From Trochalopteron elliotii (lineage: Eukaryota > Chordata > Aves > Passeriformes > Leiothrichidae): 64,000 bases of DNA. Below the pieces are notes generated by a model. That model saw nothing but the letters and a program-made list of their open reading frames with translations, did not search any database and was not told the origin of the DNA. Shown here piece after piece: positions 37,695 to 49,531 of the stretch; position 1 is the first letter of the stretch; each line of letters begins with the position of its first letter. The translations under genes and the position numbers were made by a program. The stretch is taken from positions 2,798,602 to 2,862,601 of the forward strand of contig JANPWX010000246.1 in assembly GCA_024734555.1 (NCBI GenBank), in the 5' to 3' direction.

Positions 37695-40600
37695 AAATGA
37701 ATCGACAGCAGGTCTCAAGGTTCTTTGCACCCCCCATTCATCCCATGTGTCATTGCAAGGATGTTGTAGGACTCATGCCTTTAGGTCCCCAGCATTCTTA
37801 TTGCAAGAGTGGGTGAGATTTGCTTGAATCAAGTAATCCATGCTGACGTCTTGCAATGCTGTTACACTTCAAGCCTCAGGACTATTCTAGGCTTTGGTCT
37901 ACTACTACTCTGGCAAGCTACTACTTCTACACTTATCTCTGGCAAGCTGAGAGAAGCGAAAACAAAGCTACTGTCACTTCAGCCATGACCTCTCTCCTAA
38001 GGCAGAAGGGAGAAAAGGTATCCTTTGACAAAGAACACACTGAGTTTCCTGGTTCTAGAGAGAACTCTATGCTGGAATACCTCATGGGGTCTGTTTCACA
38101 TCCCTGCCTTTCTGTGAGTCTACCACCAGTCCAGGACTCTTGCTTTTTTCTCTATGTATGGTAGTGTGTCAATGCAATCTTTGAGTTCAAAACAATAATT
38201 TAGGAATGAGGGTTTGTGAATCCAAAGCCATAATAATAGAGTTGAGAAAATGGCCTTTGTGGGCAAAGGTTGTGTTAGCAAAAGCAAAAAGCTTTAGGCA
38301 GTGAATAGAGGTCTAAATTACTACTCTCTTTACTTTCTTTCAGCTTCAAGAGGCAAGAACAGTGGTTATACTGCACTCACCTTTGCCATTTTCCCTAGTG
38401 TGCTCAGAGAGTTTCCCTGTGCTTGGCCCTCAATCTTTGATTCTCTGGCTGCATCGAGATATGTGCCCTTGAATAGCAGGCAAGAAGCCTCTGGAGTTCC
38501 TGTTGCTGCAGAAGGTTCAATCTTCCCTTTGCTTTCAGCTGTAACTCTCCAACTGAGACTGGAACATTCAGCCTGGTTCATCAAAACAGATATTCCCAGG
38601 ACCCATTTGGGTGGGAAGAGAGTTATCTATGGCCTTTCTGAAGACTAGATCAGCGATAACGTTCACTGTAGATAGCTTTGTCCTGAGGCATTCAGGAAAG
38701 ACACACAGGGACTTTGGATTCCTTACAGATCTCTTAATATCTTTATTTTTAGTTAGAAAGAGTCTGTGGGATGTGGAAGGCACCATGGAGGTAAAGTCAA
38801 GTGGGTAACTGGGCAACTGTGCATACCTCCTTTGAGTGCAGGGAAAGGTGGTGCCAAGATGTGCATTGAGGAGTCAGATTCTGTGTTAGTTGAAGAGACA
38901 GAGAAGTACATTAAGTTGTGCAGATCCTGTCAGACCCTGAACAGCCTTTCTTTGCCACTCTTAAAACCAAGATGGACTAACATTTCTGGAGTGCTATCTG
39001 ACTGAAAAGCAAACAGAGGAAATCCAGAAGGTGTTATTACAGGGGAATTACAGAGGAATAAAGGTGGATATATGTTTGACTAGATTGTTACATTTCTGAA
39101 ATCAATTATCCAAACTGACCCATTCTTTCCCAAAGCATTAGTTGGAAGAAAACATAGAAAAAATTATTGACAGCCTTTCCTGGGACCTTAGCAAGCAGCC
39201 AGCAAAATATCGTGTATAGCTGCAAGTATTGTTACTCTGATGGCTGCAAGAACTACGACTTTGACCTGCAATCTTCAAATAAGGGAAGTGCTGTAAATTA
39301 ATTATTCTTACATTTTGGTGTTTTTTGGTAAATTTGTGTAAGTCCTAGAAGATAGCTACATCATCCTCAGAACTATAATTCTTCAGTTAGTATACACTGG
39401 TGGGTCTACACACAATTAAACTCTCATTTTTGGGAGAGGGGAATAGACACAGCAAAGTCAAATGCATGACATCTATGTTCAAAGGACAAAGCAACTGAAG
39501 GCTGAGTAATGCCACATTTTGTCTGGCTACAGTTCCCTTAAAAGTGATTTATATTTGTCAGTTAATACACTGACTAGATGGTGCAAGCATCCCTTGATAG
39601 GTGGAAGCACAAAACATTCTCCTTGCTTGGGTGCCCATCATTGATACCATTTTGACTGCACAGAAAGTTGTCCTTCTGCTTGCACCTACAAGTTTTCACA
39701 AGGCCAACTAGAGATACAGTCCTGGGATAGTGTGCAGCTCAGGGACTGCTCCTCATGCTGCCTTTGCTTGTGCAAGCGCCCTGTAAAGCTAGACTGGTTG
39801 CAGCAGACATGTTTCATCAGCTATTGCTGTGGTTAGATGTGTAGTCAGAAGTGTTCAAGCAATTGCAACTTCCTGCCCCACTGTATACTTTTAAAGACTT
39901 TTTTTTCAGAACTCAGTTCAACCACCTGCCTTTTCCTCCATTTCTTTCCCATGGCAAAAGGGGTCTGAAATGGCATAAAGTGGCAAAATTGATTTTAGCA
40001 TTCACTGCTGTTCAGAGCTGCATCTGGGCCTCCAAGCACTTCTACTCTCATGGCATGAGAGACCTGGCAAATTGCAGCAAGGAAGGATGCAACTCCAGAT
40101 CAAGTTTTTCCTCCAGCTTAATAGGTCTGAAATAATAGCTATTAATCTTCCCAAAAAACCTAGAGTAAAGCAGGAATAAAACTGCCTTCATATTGTTCAA
40201 ATTATTTTCTATCATGTTCCAAATGATGAGGGCTCTAGAAGAAAAGAATTTGCATCCACTGCAAACACTGAAGACCTGAAATCAGTTTCCAGAATGTGAC
40301 AGGCAGTTGCCAGCCTGATCAATTCAATTCAGTCCAATATCGCACAAAGTATTTCAGGACTACGTGGCATTCTCAGTGGAAAACACTCAGCAGTCACAAC
40401 TAATTGACATTTCCAGAAATACAGCAGTTAAATCATTTAGTGCTCTCTTTCAGCTTATGTTCTCATGCCCACAGCTCTGACAACAAGGGAGTTTGGCACT
40501 CTGATTGTATTCACTGGGGTTGAACACAGCAGCTCAGCTTTCAGGTGAAAATGTTAGCAATTGCAGAGTGCTCATTTTACGCTTCATCTTATAATTTCAT

Positions 40601-43286
40601 CTGAGAAGTCAGCCATCCTCTATAGTGGAGGCAGTATTCCTGGTGAGACCCTTGTGGGCTGCATGTCCAGCTTTCCAAGGATAAGAGCATGAAAGATGTC
40701 TAGCTTTGTTGAAGGCATATGTACAAGCTTGCCTTACTGGAACAGTCAAAGCCTGTTTCCACTGTCTGTGGTATGTATTTTTCAGTTTATGTGGGACTGT
40801 TCAATTTTTCTTCTGTAATTTGCAGGTGTAAAAAAGCAGTCATTGCAAAAATTCATTATTTCACGGCACAGATGCAAGCATTAATGTTTATATTTATAAG
40901 CAATAGAAATTTATAAATCCCAGTAAAAAACCATAATCTTGTATTTATTTGAATTAGAAGTGCTGTCCTACACGTGTTATGTTCTGAGAACAGCAAGTAA
41001 CACCATCCCCTTTCAGCCATGGCTGTAGGTGCCTGTGATGGCACCTCTGCTGCAGGCAGGGGGGATTTGTTCTGTACTCATTCTCTCCAGGAACAGAAGG
41101 CCTTTGGAAGATCTAGTAGTTGGGAATTAGCATTAAGCAAACTGAATTCTCTTAAAATTGGAGGGAAGGGGAGAGGAGGAAGAAAACGAGATGAATCTGG
41201 GTAAACATCACACAATAGAATTAATGACAGGCAGGCAGGCACAGGATGCAGCTGAAGCCCAGCCTCTGTATCTGTAACTCATCACATGCTGCTGGAAAAC
41301 ACCAGGCGAGCAGAGGGGAAAGAAGTTACTATCCCATACACATTTCAACAGGAGCATTCAGACCAAATGAGGTAAGCAGTGTAAATGTTTAATTAGAAAA
41401 GTTTCTGTGGTAAATCTCCCTGGAGTTGGAGAAATAGAAATACAGAAATATATGTGGCCTGCCGAATTCTAGAAGGAAAATATAAAAGCTAATGAAAGTG
41501 CTAATGTGAAGAGTAAGAAGTAATTTTAGCATTAGGAGATACAAAATCTAGAGCAGTTATAAGAAGCTGAAATAATCATATGTAAAGAGCAGATTCTAAA
41601 AATCTTCTCCACACCTGTCTAGTATGTAAAATGTTTGTTGAAGTGCTATTCCTTCTAAAACAATTTGTTTTCTCAGTTTCTACCAATAAGGGAAAACAAA
41701 TGACCTTACAACATAACACCACTGGAGTGGAAACGTTTTAGTATCACTGAGCCAGCAAGCAAGCCAGAAACATCCCTGAGGCAGGATTGATACGAAATCA
41801 TAGCCTGCATTATCATGGCTTTCTGTTTCCTGAAAATCACAAACCTTTACTGTATATGTGTTTTGCTCCCTACAGCTTGTATAAGAAGATGTGTTAAAGA
41901 GTTTATTCTCTTGGCAGAGATACAAAGTAAGTGGCTGAAAAAAATACACAATGCTGTGCAAAATATTGGGGGAAAAACCTCTTTTCAGGCTGGCTTGTAT
42001 TTCAACACTGAGATTAAAAGCTGGCACGGGATGGTGGAAATCATTCCGGTTTTCTACTGTGACCTTGTGGGGGAGGGTATGTTTAGTAAAATACAGCTGG
42101 GTCAGTGTCAGATGATTTGCAGCTAACAGATAGTGCAAGAACTACAAAGGACCAAAATGCCACAAAGGTATCTCTTTAAGAAGAAAAATCTGTGTAGTCT
42201 CCTACACATAACTATTTGTAGCTCTAACTGTGATATGTAGGCACCGAGAGCAAGAAGAGGTTTGTCTTAGAAAAATGCAAAGCACTGCAAAAAAGTGGCC
42301 CAGATTTGCAATAAGAGAGCTGAGAATATAAAAAGTACCAATAAAGAAATGAGTCACCCTACTCATTCATAATTTGCCCCCATAGCAAAGATGTTTGCAT
42401 TTAAGCTGAAATCATGCTAAAGCATTTTCACGTTGCTGCTGGTGATAGGTTAAAGGAAAGTGACAGTGTTGATTACAGAATCCTAGTGATTAGGAATAAC
42501 TCCATGATCACTGTTAACTCAGTCTCTTTGGACTCTATGTTGGCATGCAGTTTATGAAGAAATAAATATCAGGGAAGGAAATACAGTGAGACATGTGTGT
42601 AAGGTGATATAGGTTAGGATGGGGTTTATTATGGACAATTTTATTATTCACTATGAATTCCCAAGGGTAAGCTTCTTAGTATAAGTACAGAATGCTTATA
42701 TAGTTACATTTTCTCTTGACTATTAGAAGAAAAAGGCTATACTGGCATAAAATACCCTTATTGTGTCATAAACCATATCCATCAATCATCATGGTTGCTG
42801 AAAACTGGATGCCACTAAATGGAAAATATAGGCTGATACAAAAGAGTGCTTGGAACAATTCTTTAATCTCTAAGCCACATCTTTAATTTTGCTATTATAT
42901 GAGATTGTTCCATTTTTTTAGTGAACTAGTTCAGCTTCTACCATCTTCAGTTTCCAAGGTCTAGTTTCAATTTCAATCTTCAGTTGCCAATGACCCATAT
43001 CCATTTTACCAATATGCTCATTACATATTTGTTAGCTATTTTTGTTGCTCTGAGCGTACCCAATGTCTTATAAGGTCCTTTTCCAATCATTTGGCAAAGA
43101 TCCAAAACAATAATTAAGATTTCTACATTTACATGCTGTGCCTTGGGATTTGACCTACTCAGTATGAGAAGAACCAGTGGGGCAGAGACAAAACACATTT
43201 CAATGAACTTTAAAGGGCTATGGTTATGGGTGTTAAACAGAGTAAGAATTTTTTTTTTCTCTCTTGAAGTAGCCTGTTTCTGAAGA
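37695..43286. other. Intergenic region between ART4 and SMCO3
   Basis: No coding exon is certain. A final ART4 exon could start after the acceptor-like TTACTTTCTTTCAG ending at 38343, but the following sequence does not clearly resemble a GPI-anchor exon. Just before SMCO3 an acceptor-like tract (T9, CTCTCTTGAAG) ending near 43269 suggests a noncoding 5' exon further upstream. No repeat family is recognised. Confidence 0.4.
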
Positions 43287-43964
43287 ATGGCATTGAGTGA
43301 CCTCCTCTATCCAGATAATCCCAAGAGAAAGAGAGAACTGATCCAGCTGCATCAGGAATTGCTTGACTGTATGTCCACAAATTTCCATGCAACAAACGAG
43401 CTGGTTGGAGTGCTGAATGAACACCTGGGCTGCACTATTAGCCCCATTGAGATGCGAGAGAGCAGTACAGTCAAGGAAAACTGTGAAATTATCATTCAAG
43501 TGATGAGTGAAATTCAGCATCAGGTGCAGAAGATTGATAGTGACATGAAGGAAAAGCTGGAGCCAGTGCTGTACCAGAAGTTATATGATATCAAAGAGCC
43601 CGAGCTGGAGAAAATTGCAATAGCCCAGAGAGTTTTTTCCATTATTTTTGGAGAAGCAACTTCAACAGCTGCAATGGTAGCTATCAAACTTCTTGGCTCC
43701 AATCATTTAACTCTCAGTGTGAGCAAGCTCATTGGTCTCCTTGCGCAGATTGGGGCATCTGTTCTTGGGGGAGTTAGTATTACCATTATTGGGCTTGGCC
43801 TTGAAATGATTCTCCATGCCATCCTGGGAGCCATGGAGAGGAGTCAGCTTCTGACAGCTGTGAGAAGCTATGAGAAGCACCTGGCTGAGTTTAAAGCAGC
43901 CTCAGAAAAGTACCAGCATGCCATACATGAAGTAACTTCTTTGGTGAGACAGCAAATTCAGTAA
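43287..43964 (+). CDS. SMCO3: SMCO3, single-pass membrane protein with coiled-coil domains 3
   Basis: An uninterrupted 225-codon frame, the same length I recall for human SMCO3, in one coding exon. The amino-terminal half is charged, with heptad-like helices (residues about 60-100). Residues about 148-182 are strongly hydrophobic and glycine-rich (LIGLLAQIGASVLGG and following) and form the membrane segment. A second coiled-coil-prone helix follows (about 185-225, with AVRSYEKHLAEFKAASEK). The biochemical function of the family is not known to me. The ATG follows an acceptor-like tract by about 17 bases, so the 5' UTR is probably spliced. The position between ART4 and WBP11 matches the mammalian order. 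Confidence 0.93.
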   Translation: MALSDLLYPDNPKRKRELIQLHQELLDCMSTNFHATNELVGVLNEHLGCTISPIEMRESSTVKENCEIIIQVMSEIQHQVQKIDSDMKEKLEPVLYQKLYDIKEPELEKIAIAQRVFSIIFGEATSTAAMVAIKLLGSNHLTLSVSKLIGLLAQIGASVLGGVSITIIGLGLEMILHAILGAMERSQLLTAVRSYEKHLAEFKAASEKYQHAIHEVTSLVRQQIQ

Positions 43965-44992
43965 ATGAAGCTGGAGTTCTCTCTTCTGCTGTGACAGTAG
44001 CTGCAGCAGCTATGCCTGCAGAAACCTTTTTGATTCATTATGACAAATGAACTACTGATAACTTTCTATTTTCTTATTTGTGGCAGGAGAACAAGGAAAG
44101 TAACAATTCAGGAAACTGTCACTGAATATTAATAGAGAATTGGTTTACAAGTGTTTCAGGGGGGAAATGTTTCAAATATTTTGCACCTTTCCTTAAGCTT
44201 ATTTTCTGGGAAGCATTGTAGGTAACTTTGAATTGTAATTCATACTAAAGACAATAATACAGACTGCTGGACTGGTAGGGGTGAGAAAGTGTGTTTCTAT
44301 ATCAAAGATGACAACACAATGGGAGAAAACAATTTCAACAAGGTAATTCATGCCAGCATCTGGAGGCTTTATGAAGACATCTGTGGTTGCTAAACTCTTA
44401 GTGTGGATTAGTGCTAAATCTGATAGACTGAATTCCCTGTTCATTACAAGGACTAGCTGAAGCATATTTAACTGCTATTTCCTGCTCTCCTAAGGAGCCA
44501 GCCAGAGATCTTCCTTAAATAAACTCTAATCCCAGCAGTCTGGCAGGTAAGAGAAGCCTGGGCCTACACACAAACACACACAACCTTGCTCTACAACTGA
44601 GAGAAACCAGCTGCTGTGTTCCAGGTGTGCTTGGCCATGAATAACCTCTTATGCTTGTAATGCTCTGTTCCTGCCAACCCACATGTAAAAATTTCTGTGC
44701 AAAGTTGCTGTTTTGTTGATTGAAGTGGGATTATACACAGGTACAAGTGCCTTTAGGATTGCAGCCCTTTTAATGGACTAAAGTTACTTTCAAGTGCTTT
44801 ACCTGATCCCACCAGTGTGGGACTGCCAAGAATGTGCTCAGATTCTGCATTTCACAATATGCTACCAATTGTCCTTATTTTTGTCAGATTTTAAAACCAA
44901 AGTTGGAAGCAAGAACATTATTTGAACTGTCTTGCTCTGATTTGCTGTGGATTGTTTTTTCTTGATCTTAGAAGAAAGGTAATTTAAGAATT

Positions 44993-44998
44993 AATAAA
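44993..44998 (+). terminator. Candidate SMCO3 polyadenylation signal
   Basis: AATAAA about 1.03 kb after the SMCO3 stop, followed by a T- and GT-rich tract (TTTTTTGTACGTGGG) that fits a downstream element. Confidence 0.55.
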
Positions 44999-44999
44999 A

Positions 45000-46230
45000 A
45001 TGTACACAAGTGTTGGAGGACCCCTCTTTTTTGTACGTGGGTTTTTTGGGTTTTTTTTGTCTGAAAACCAATCTTAAACCAAATAATAAAAAAAGTATTA
45101 AAAGCTTCATTATACATGCAATTAATTTTTTTTTTAATCCATGATAGACCAATCTAGTGGGGTTGTGCATAGGTTTCTTTTTTAGTACTCACTTCCCCCA
45201 TACTAAAACCATGTCCAAATTCATATGTTTGCTAATATTCGATTTTAGCAATCTTCATTTATTAATAACTAGATAGTGCCTATGAAATAAAGAGATGGGT
45301 GAGATTCACAGCTCTTCCATTCTGGGGTTTGGGGCATTTGTTTGTTTGTTTGTTCTGTTGGGTTTTTATTCTCCTCCACTTCTGTCCTCACTTTAATGTT
45401 CTCTGACTCCTCTTCCCTTTTATGCACAAAAGCCACTAGATGGCAATGAAACTGCTGGTACTCAACAGCTCCGCCAAATCAGCAGGGAGAAAGTCCAGGG
45501 TTCAGAAGCATAGATGGGTGCCAGGGACTGAGAAACTGGGACCAGCTGCAGACTGGGCTATGTGAGTCAGGAAAAGCACTTCAGTGGTGGCAAATAGTAC
45601 TGCTTTGCCTACACGAGGTATTGTGGTGAATGACTTAGTGACCTGAGGTGTCATTTCTCCAAGCTGTAGTATCTCTTGTCTCCTGACCCAAGTGGCATGC
45701 AGTTTAGAGGTAATCGCGTAGAGGTAAGAGACTGTCAATCAGTAGAACGGCAATATCTGTGTGTTGGACAGGTAGGAGTTCCTGGCTCTTGTTTTCTATG
45801 TCCAAATGTACATTCTAAGCTAGGAATTAAAATCAGAGAGATTGCAAATCACTGCTGTATGAGAATAATAGAGTCAGATAAAAACAAATCTGTTGCATTT
45901 TTCAAGCAATTTGCCCACATGTTCTTGAATGCAAATGCTAAGCAGTGCCAAGGGAAGTGGGGTATGCAGTGAGGAACACAGAGATATACAATTGCTACTC
46001 ACCTCTAGGTATATCCTTGTTCCTGGTGGACTTAAAGGAAAGCTGATTTCCCCACAACAGATTTAATTCCTGCTCTCTCTAATCTTCTGGCCAGTCTTAC
46101 GTTTGGTAAGATGTCATAACCAGTCTGTTGATGTTTCCCCTCTAGACTCCTTCAAGCTGCCTCTCAGTGTGACAGAAGTAGCAAATGAAAAATGTGAGAA
46201 GACTATTGTCCTCCAAATCAGCAGACGCTG
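45000..46230. other. Intergenic sequence, no gene seen
   Basis: Includes a small TTTG repeat near 45340-45353. Nothing else is recognised. Confidence 0.5.
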
Positions 46231-46239
46231 CTGGAAGAA

Positions 46240-46700
46240 AGCAGTCAGGGCTGAGGCAGTACCCACTGAGCCCAGTATTGCCAGGACAGAAGACCCCAAT
46301 TGTGGGTTAGACCCACATATCTGAGGGTCAGCCTTGCAGAGATGTGGCTATAAAAATGAGGGAGACAGCTGACCGTGGGTGCTTTGAAAAATAAAGATGG
46401 TTTTAATAAAGTTGGAAAATAATACAAAAACAAAATAACAAAGCCAAGTATAGCACAGAGACAAACTCCTTGCTGCAACAGCACCTCTAAACATGAGAAG
46501 TGAAAGCGAAAAGCGTGGTGTTCCTCTGTTCTCTCTCTTTACTACCTAATGGCTTAGGTGGGCTTTTTGGCCCTTGGCCCAATGAGAAATAACAACATTC
46601 TTCGAGTAACGTTTCCAGTGTCCAATCTACATTTCTGGGCTGGCTCCAAGCCAATTGCAAAGAGAAATCCACAGAACTTTCTAGCTAACTTCTTAACATG
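46240..46700 (+). mobile_element. Possible LTR fragment, plus strand
   Basis: A TATA box (CTATAAAAA, 46348-46356) is followed 34 and 49 bases later by two AATAAA signals (46390 and 46405). That is the compact promoter and poly(A) spacing of retroviral LTRs rather than of a host gene. Boundaries and a target duplication were not found, so the limits are approximate. Confidence 0.3.
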
Positions 46701-47749
46701 TCAAAAGGTAAAGTGAGACCCTTTCCCTATAAAGGAACACCTGCTAAAGGTATAGGGATTGCATTCCTACACCCAAGCTTTGTGAGGTGCAGCTCATCTT
46801 TGAAGACTCAGCCATCTCCCTCTATAGTGACATGGCACCTGTCAGGGGCATGTATGACCACAGCTTTCCATCACATCCTCTTGAGCATTCTGCCTTTGCT
46901 CAAGCTGTTGTTCTGGACAAAGGATTAAGAACTAAAACTGCGATATATGTGTTCCAAATAAGAACAGCCTCAAAAAAACCTGCAAACCAGCCTAAGCTGT
47001 TTCCAAACTTATGTGGAAAAACGGTATGGTTGTAACCAAAATCTGCCCAGCTGAACGCTCTTTCTGATGACAGGAATAATACAAAAAGAACATACCAAAG
47101 AGGCACAAAGTGGGGATGACCAGGCTGTGCATGTGGCTAGCAAGACTCTCTAGGCACTGAGAGCTCCTGAAGCCTTGGCTCTGAGGATGCTCCTTGACTT
47201 TGACTTTGTGCAGTTTGTGACTAAATGCTGGCACTAAATGCATTACTGTGATGCACAGCTTATAATCTTTTACCCATCCTGCAATGACCCTTACAAATTA
47301 ACCGAGTCTCCATTACTTGAAAAACTATAACAACATTGTGTTGCATGGTATGTTCACCAGGAGGAGGAAGTCTAGAAATCCTGCCCAGAGATCTGACCAC
47401 CTCTGCTCCCAGATGCCACCTGTGCAGAGAAAAATTTCCTTCCTACATCTCCTTCCCAACACGCTGGTTCTTTAAGCCAGCACCCATATTTTATTGGTTG
47501 CACATTGATGTCTCATGTATTTTCATCCCGGTTCTTCATGTGCTGTGGACTTTTGCTGGAAACTGTACTTTGGACAATGGCACAAATCAGCTCCCCCCAG
47601 GTGTTCACCAGCCTTGCCAGTTCACCACAGTGGGGGCTGTAGGAAAAGACAAGTAACGAAGTAGCTTCTGCGGTCCCCGATGGCATCAAATTATCTCTCC
47701 CGTTCTCTTTGTACATGCGAGCTGCCCGAAGAATGTCATCCAGTCACTT

Positions 47750-48545
47750 TTTTCTAGTAGTGCCCTGGAAGAGCAGCCGGCGCAGGAGCCCAGAGAGGGA
47801 TCCCAGCCCCGCTCACATGGGGAGCAGCGCTGCCGCGAGGCCAAGCCTACAATAAACCATGGAATAGACCTGGCGTTGTGGGCAGTCCCTGCTCCCGCAG
47901 TTCTTTGCATTTATTTCCCATGGATGGAGACTTCCCACACGTTCTTCGGCTCTACTTTGTTTCAGGGCACGAGGGGCACTTTGGGCGATCTCCCCTGGAG
48001 AGCCGGGGGAGCAGAGGCCGCGCTGGCCGCGTTTGCAGCCCTATTTCCAGCACTGGCCGTAAGGGCACACCCCTCCTGCACCGCCTAAGTCCACCCGCTC
48101 CCAGAGCCCGCCGGGGCCGCTTGGGCACTGGTCTCCATCTTTATCATCTCTATCATCTCTATCATCTCTATCATCTCTATCCCTGTCCCTCCCTCTGCCC
48201 CAGCCCGTCCCCGCTTCCGCCCCGCCTTCCTGCCCCTCCCCAGGTCCAACCATAGAGTTGGAGCCTCCGAGGCGGAGCGAGGGGCGACGGAACCCTCGAG
48301 CTGGGGCTGCCGCTGCCGCAGCGCTATACCGCGCCGCCACTCTATGCCGGCGCGAGATGGCGGCGGGGCCGCGGAGGCGGGCGCGGGGCTGAGCGAGGCC
48401 GCTGCAGCCGGAGGCAGCCGGGCCCGGCCGGCCGGAGGGGTGAGAGGGGCGCGGCGGTGCTGGGCTGCGAGGAGAAGAGAAGCGAGGAGAAGGCGGCAGT
48501 TCGCACTACCTCATTTTCTTCCTCTTTCCGTCGGGCGGGAGTAGG
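47750..48545 (+). promoter_or_regulatory. CpG-island promoter and noncoding first exon of WBP11
   Basis: An abrupt GC- and CpG-rich island in AT-rich surroundings (for example around 48290-48480), directly upstream of WBP11. No TATA box is obvious, which suits a housekeeping splicing factor. A donor-like GGTGAG at 48439-48444 could end a noncoding first exon. The coding ATG lies 1.1 kb downstream, after acceptor-like tracts ending near 49477 or 49497. In mammals, as I recall, this island also drives a divergent gene (C12orf60), for which I see no minus-strand exon here. Confidence 0.75.
48142..48177. repeat. Four-copy 9-base tandem repeat in the CpG island
   Basis: Four perfect copies of TATCATCTC, flanked by pyrimidine-rich CCCTGTCCCTCCC sequence, upstream of the likely WBP11 start site. 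Confidence 0.92.
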
Positions 48546-49531
48546 AGGGAGGGCTTTCTGCCCCGTTCCCCTGTGGCGAAAAGAATAACGAATTCAATGT
48601 TTGATTTATTTTATATATGTTTTTTTTTTTCACCTTCGACCGTTAACTTGGTGCATTGAAACTCTTTGGTCTGGGTCCTTAGAAGATGTGAAATCGAGGT
48701 TTCGGAAGTTTCTTCTCTTTCCCTTTAGCCTTTATATATATAAATATAGGAAATACGGGATGTAATTGTAACTCCTACCTGTTTGGTGAGCTTCCCACCT
48801 AAAGAAGCGGTCGTGGCTTGCAAAAGGAAAAAACAAACCCACCCGAGTGTGTTGACAGGGAAGTAGGTTTGGAGGGGGAGGGAGAGAAGAAATATCCCTG
48901 GCTGTAGTTTGGACACTTATGTAGTCAGCTGAAGAAATGTATAAAGGCAGGAAATAATTTTTTGCAGAATAATCCTACGCATGTTGATACAGTGGATGCT
49001 GGGGAGAGATATCAGGGGCAGTTAGAAGTCTGAGGAAGAGAGGATTTGTGGGGAAATATTTGAGATTTTTGGAGAAACACTTGAAACAGAGAGGTGAAAA
49101 CTGGAGAGCATTTATGAGAGTGAATGAGAAGCTAAACTCTGATACACTCTTAAAAAAATAGAATATGTGTTTCTCTGTGCCCTGCACCCCTCCATAGTGT
49201 AAGCACAAAGCTTCTTGGTTTGAGTTGTAGCGTGAATAATAAACTCATCCATCAGTTTAAAATTATAACCTACTAAAGTAGTAGTAAGTAGGTACTTAGT
49301 TAAATTGTAGTACTTTGTTGGCATAGGGCAATTTTGATCTGGGTGCTGAGCTCAGAGTCACATTTGAGGGCCTTAAAGGTATTTGAGCTATTTGAGGGAG
49401 TAACTTGCTGATAGAAGAGAAACAAGCATCCTTAAGCTACCAGTCTGTAGGACCTGAAACCATGTCATCTTTTCCAGGTCCCTCCCTCCTTTTTTAGTTT
49501 TAATTTTTGAGGAAGAAGAAAAACAATCAAA

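Noticed and set aside
38344..38648. Possible last (GPI-anchor) exon of ART4
   Set aside because: The acceptor site is plausible, but none of the three frames shows a convincing hydrophobic GPI signal or similarity to ART4, so no exon was called.
41680..42138. Overlapping open frames on both strands (152 codons minus, 103 codons plus) between ART4 and SMCO3
   Set aside because: Neither translation resembles C12orf60 or any family I know, there are no splice or promoter features, and both strands being open together suggests chance.
48041..48340. Minus-strand frame with repeated RDDRDD
   Set aside because: The repeat peptide is the translation of the TATCATCTC tandem repeat inside the CpG island.
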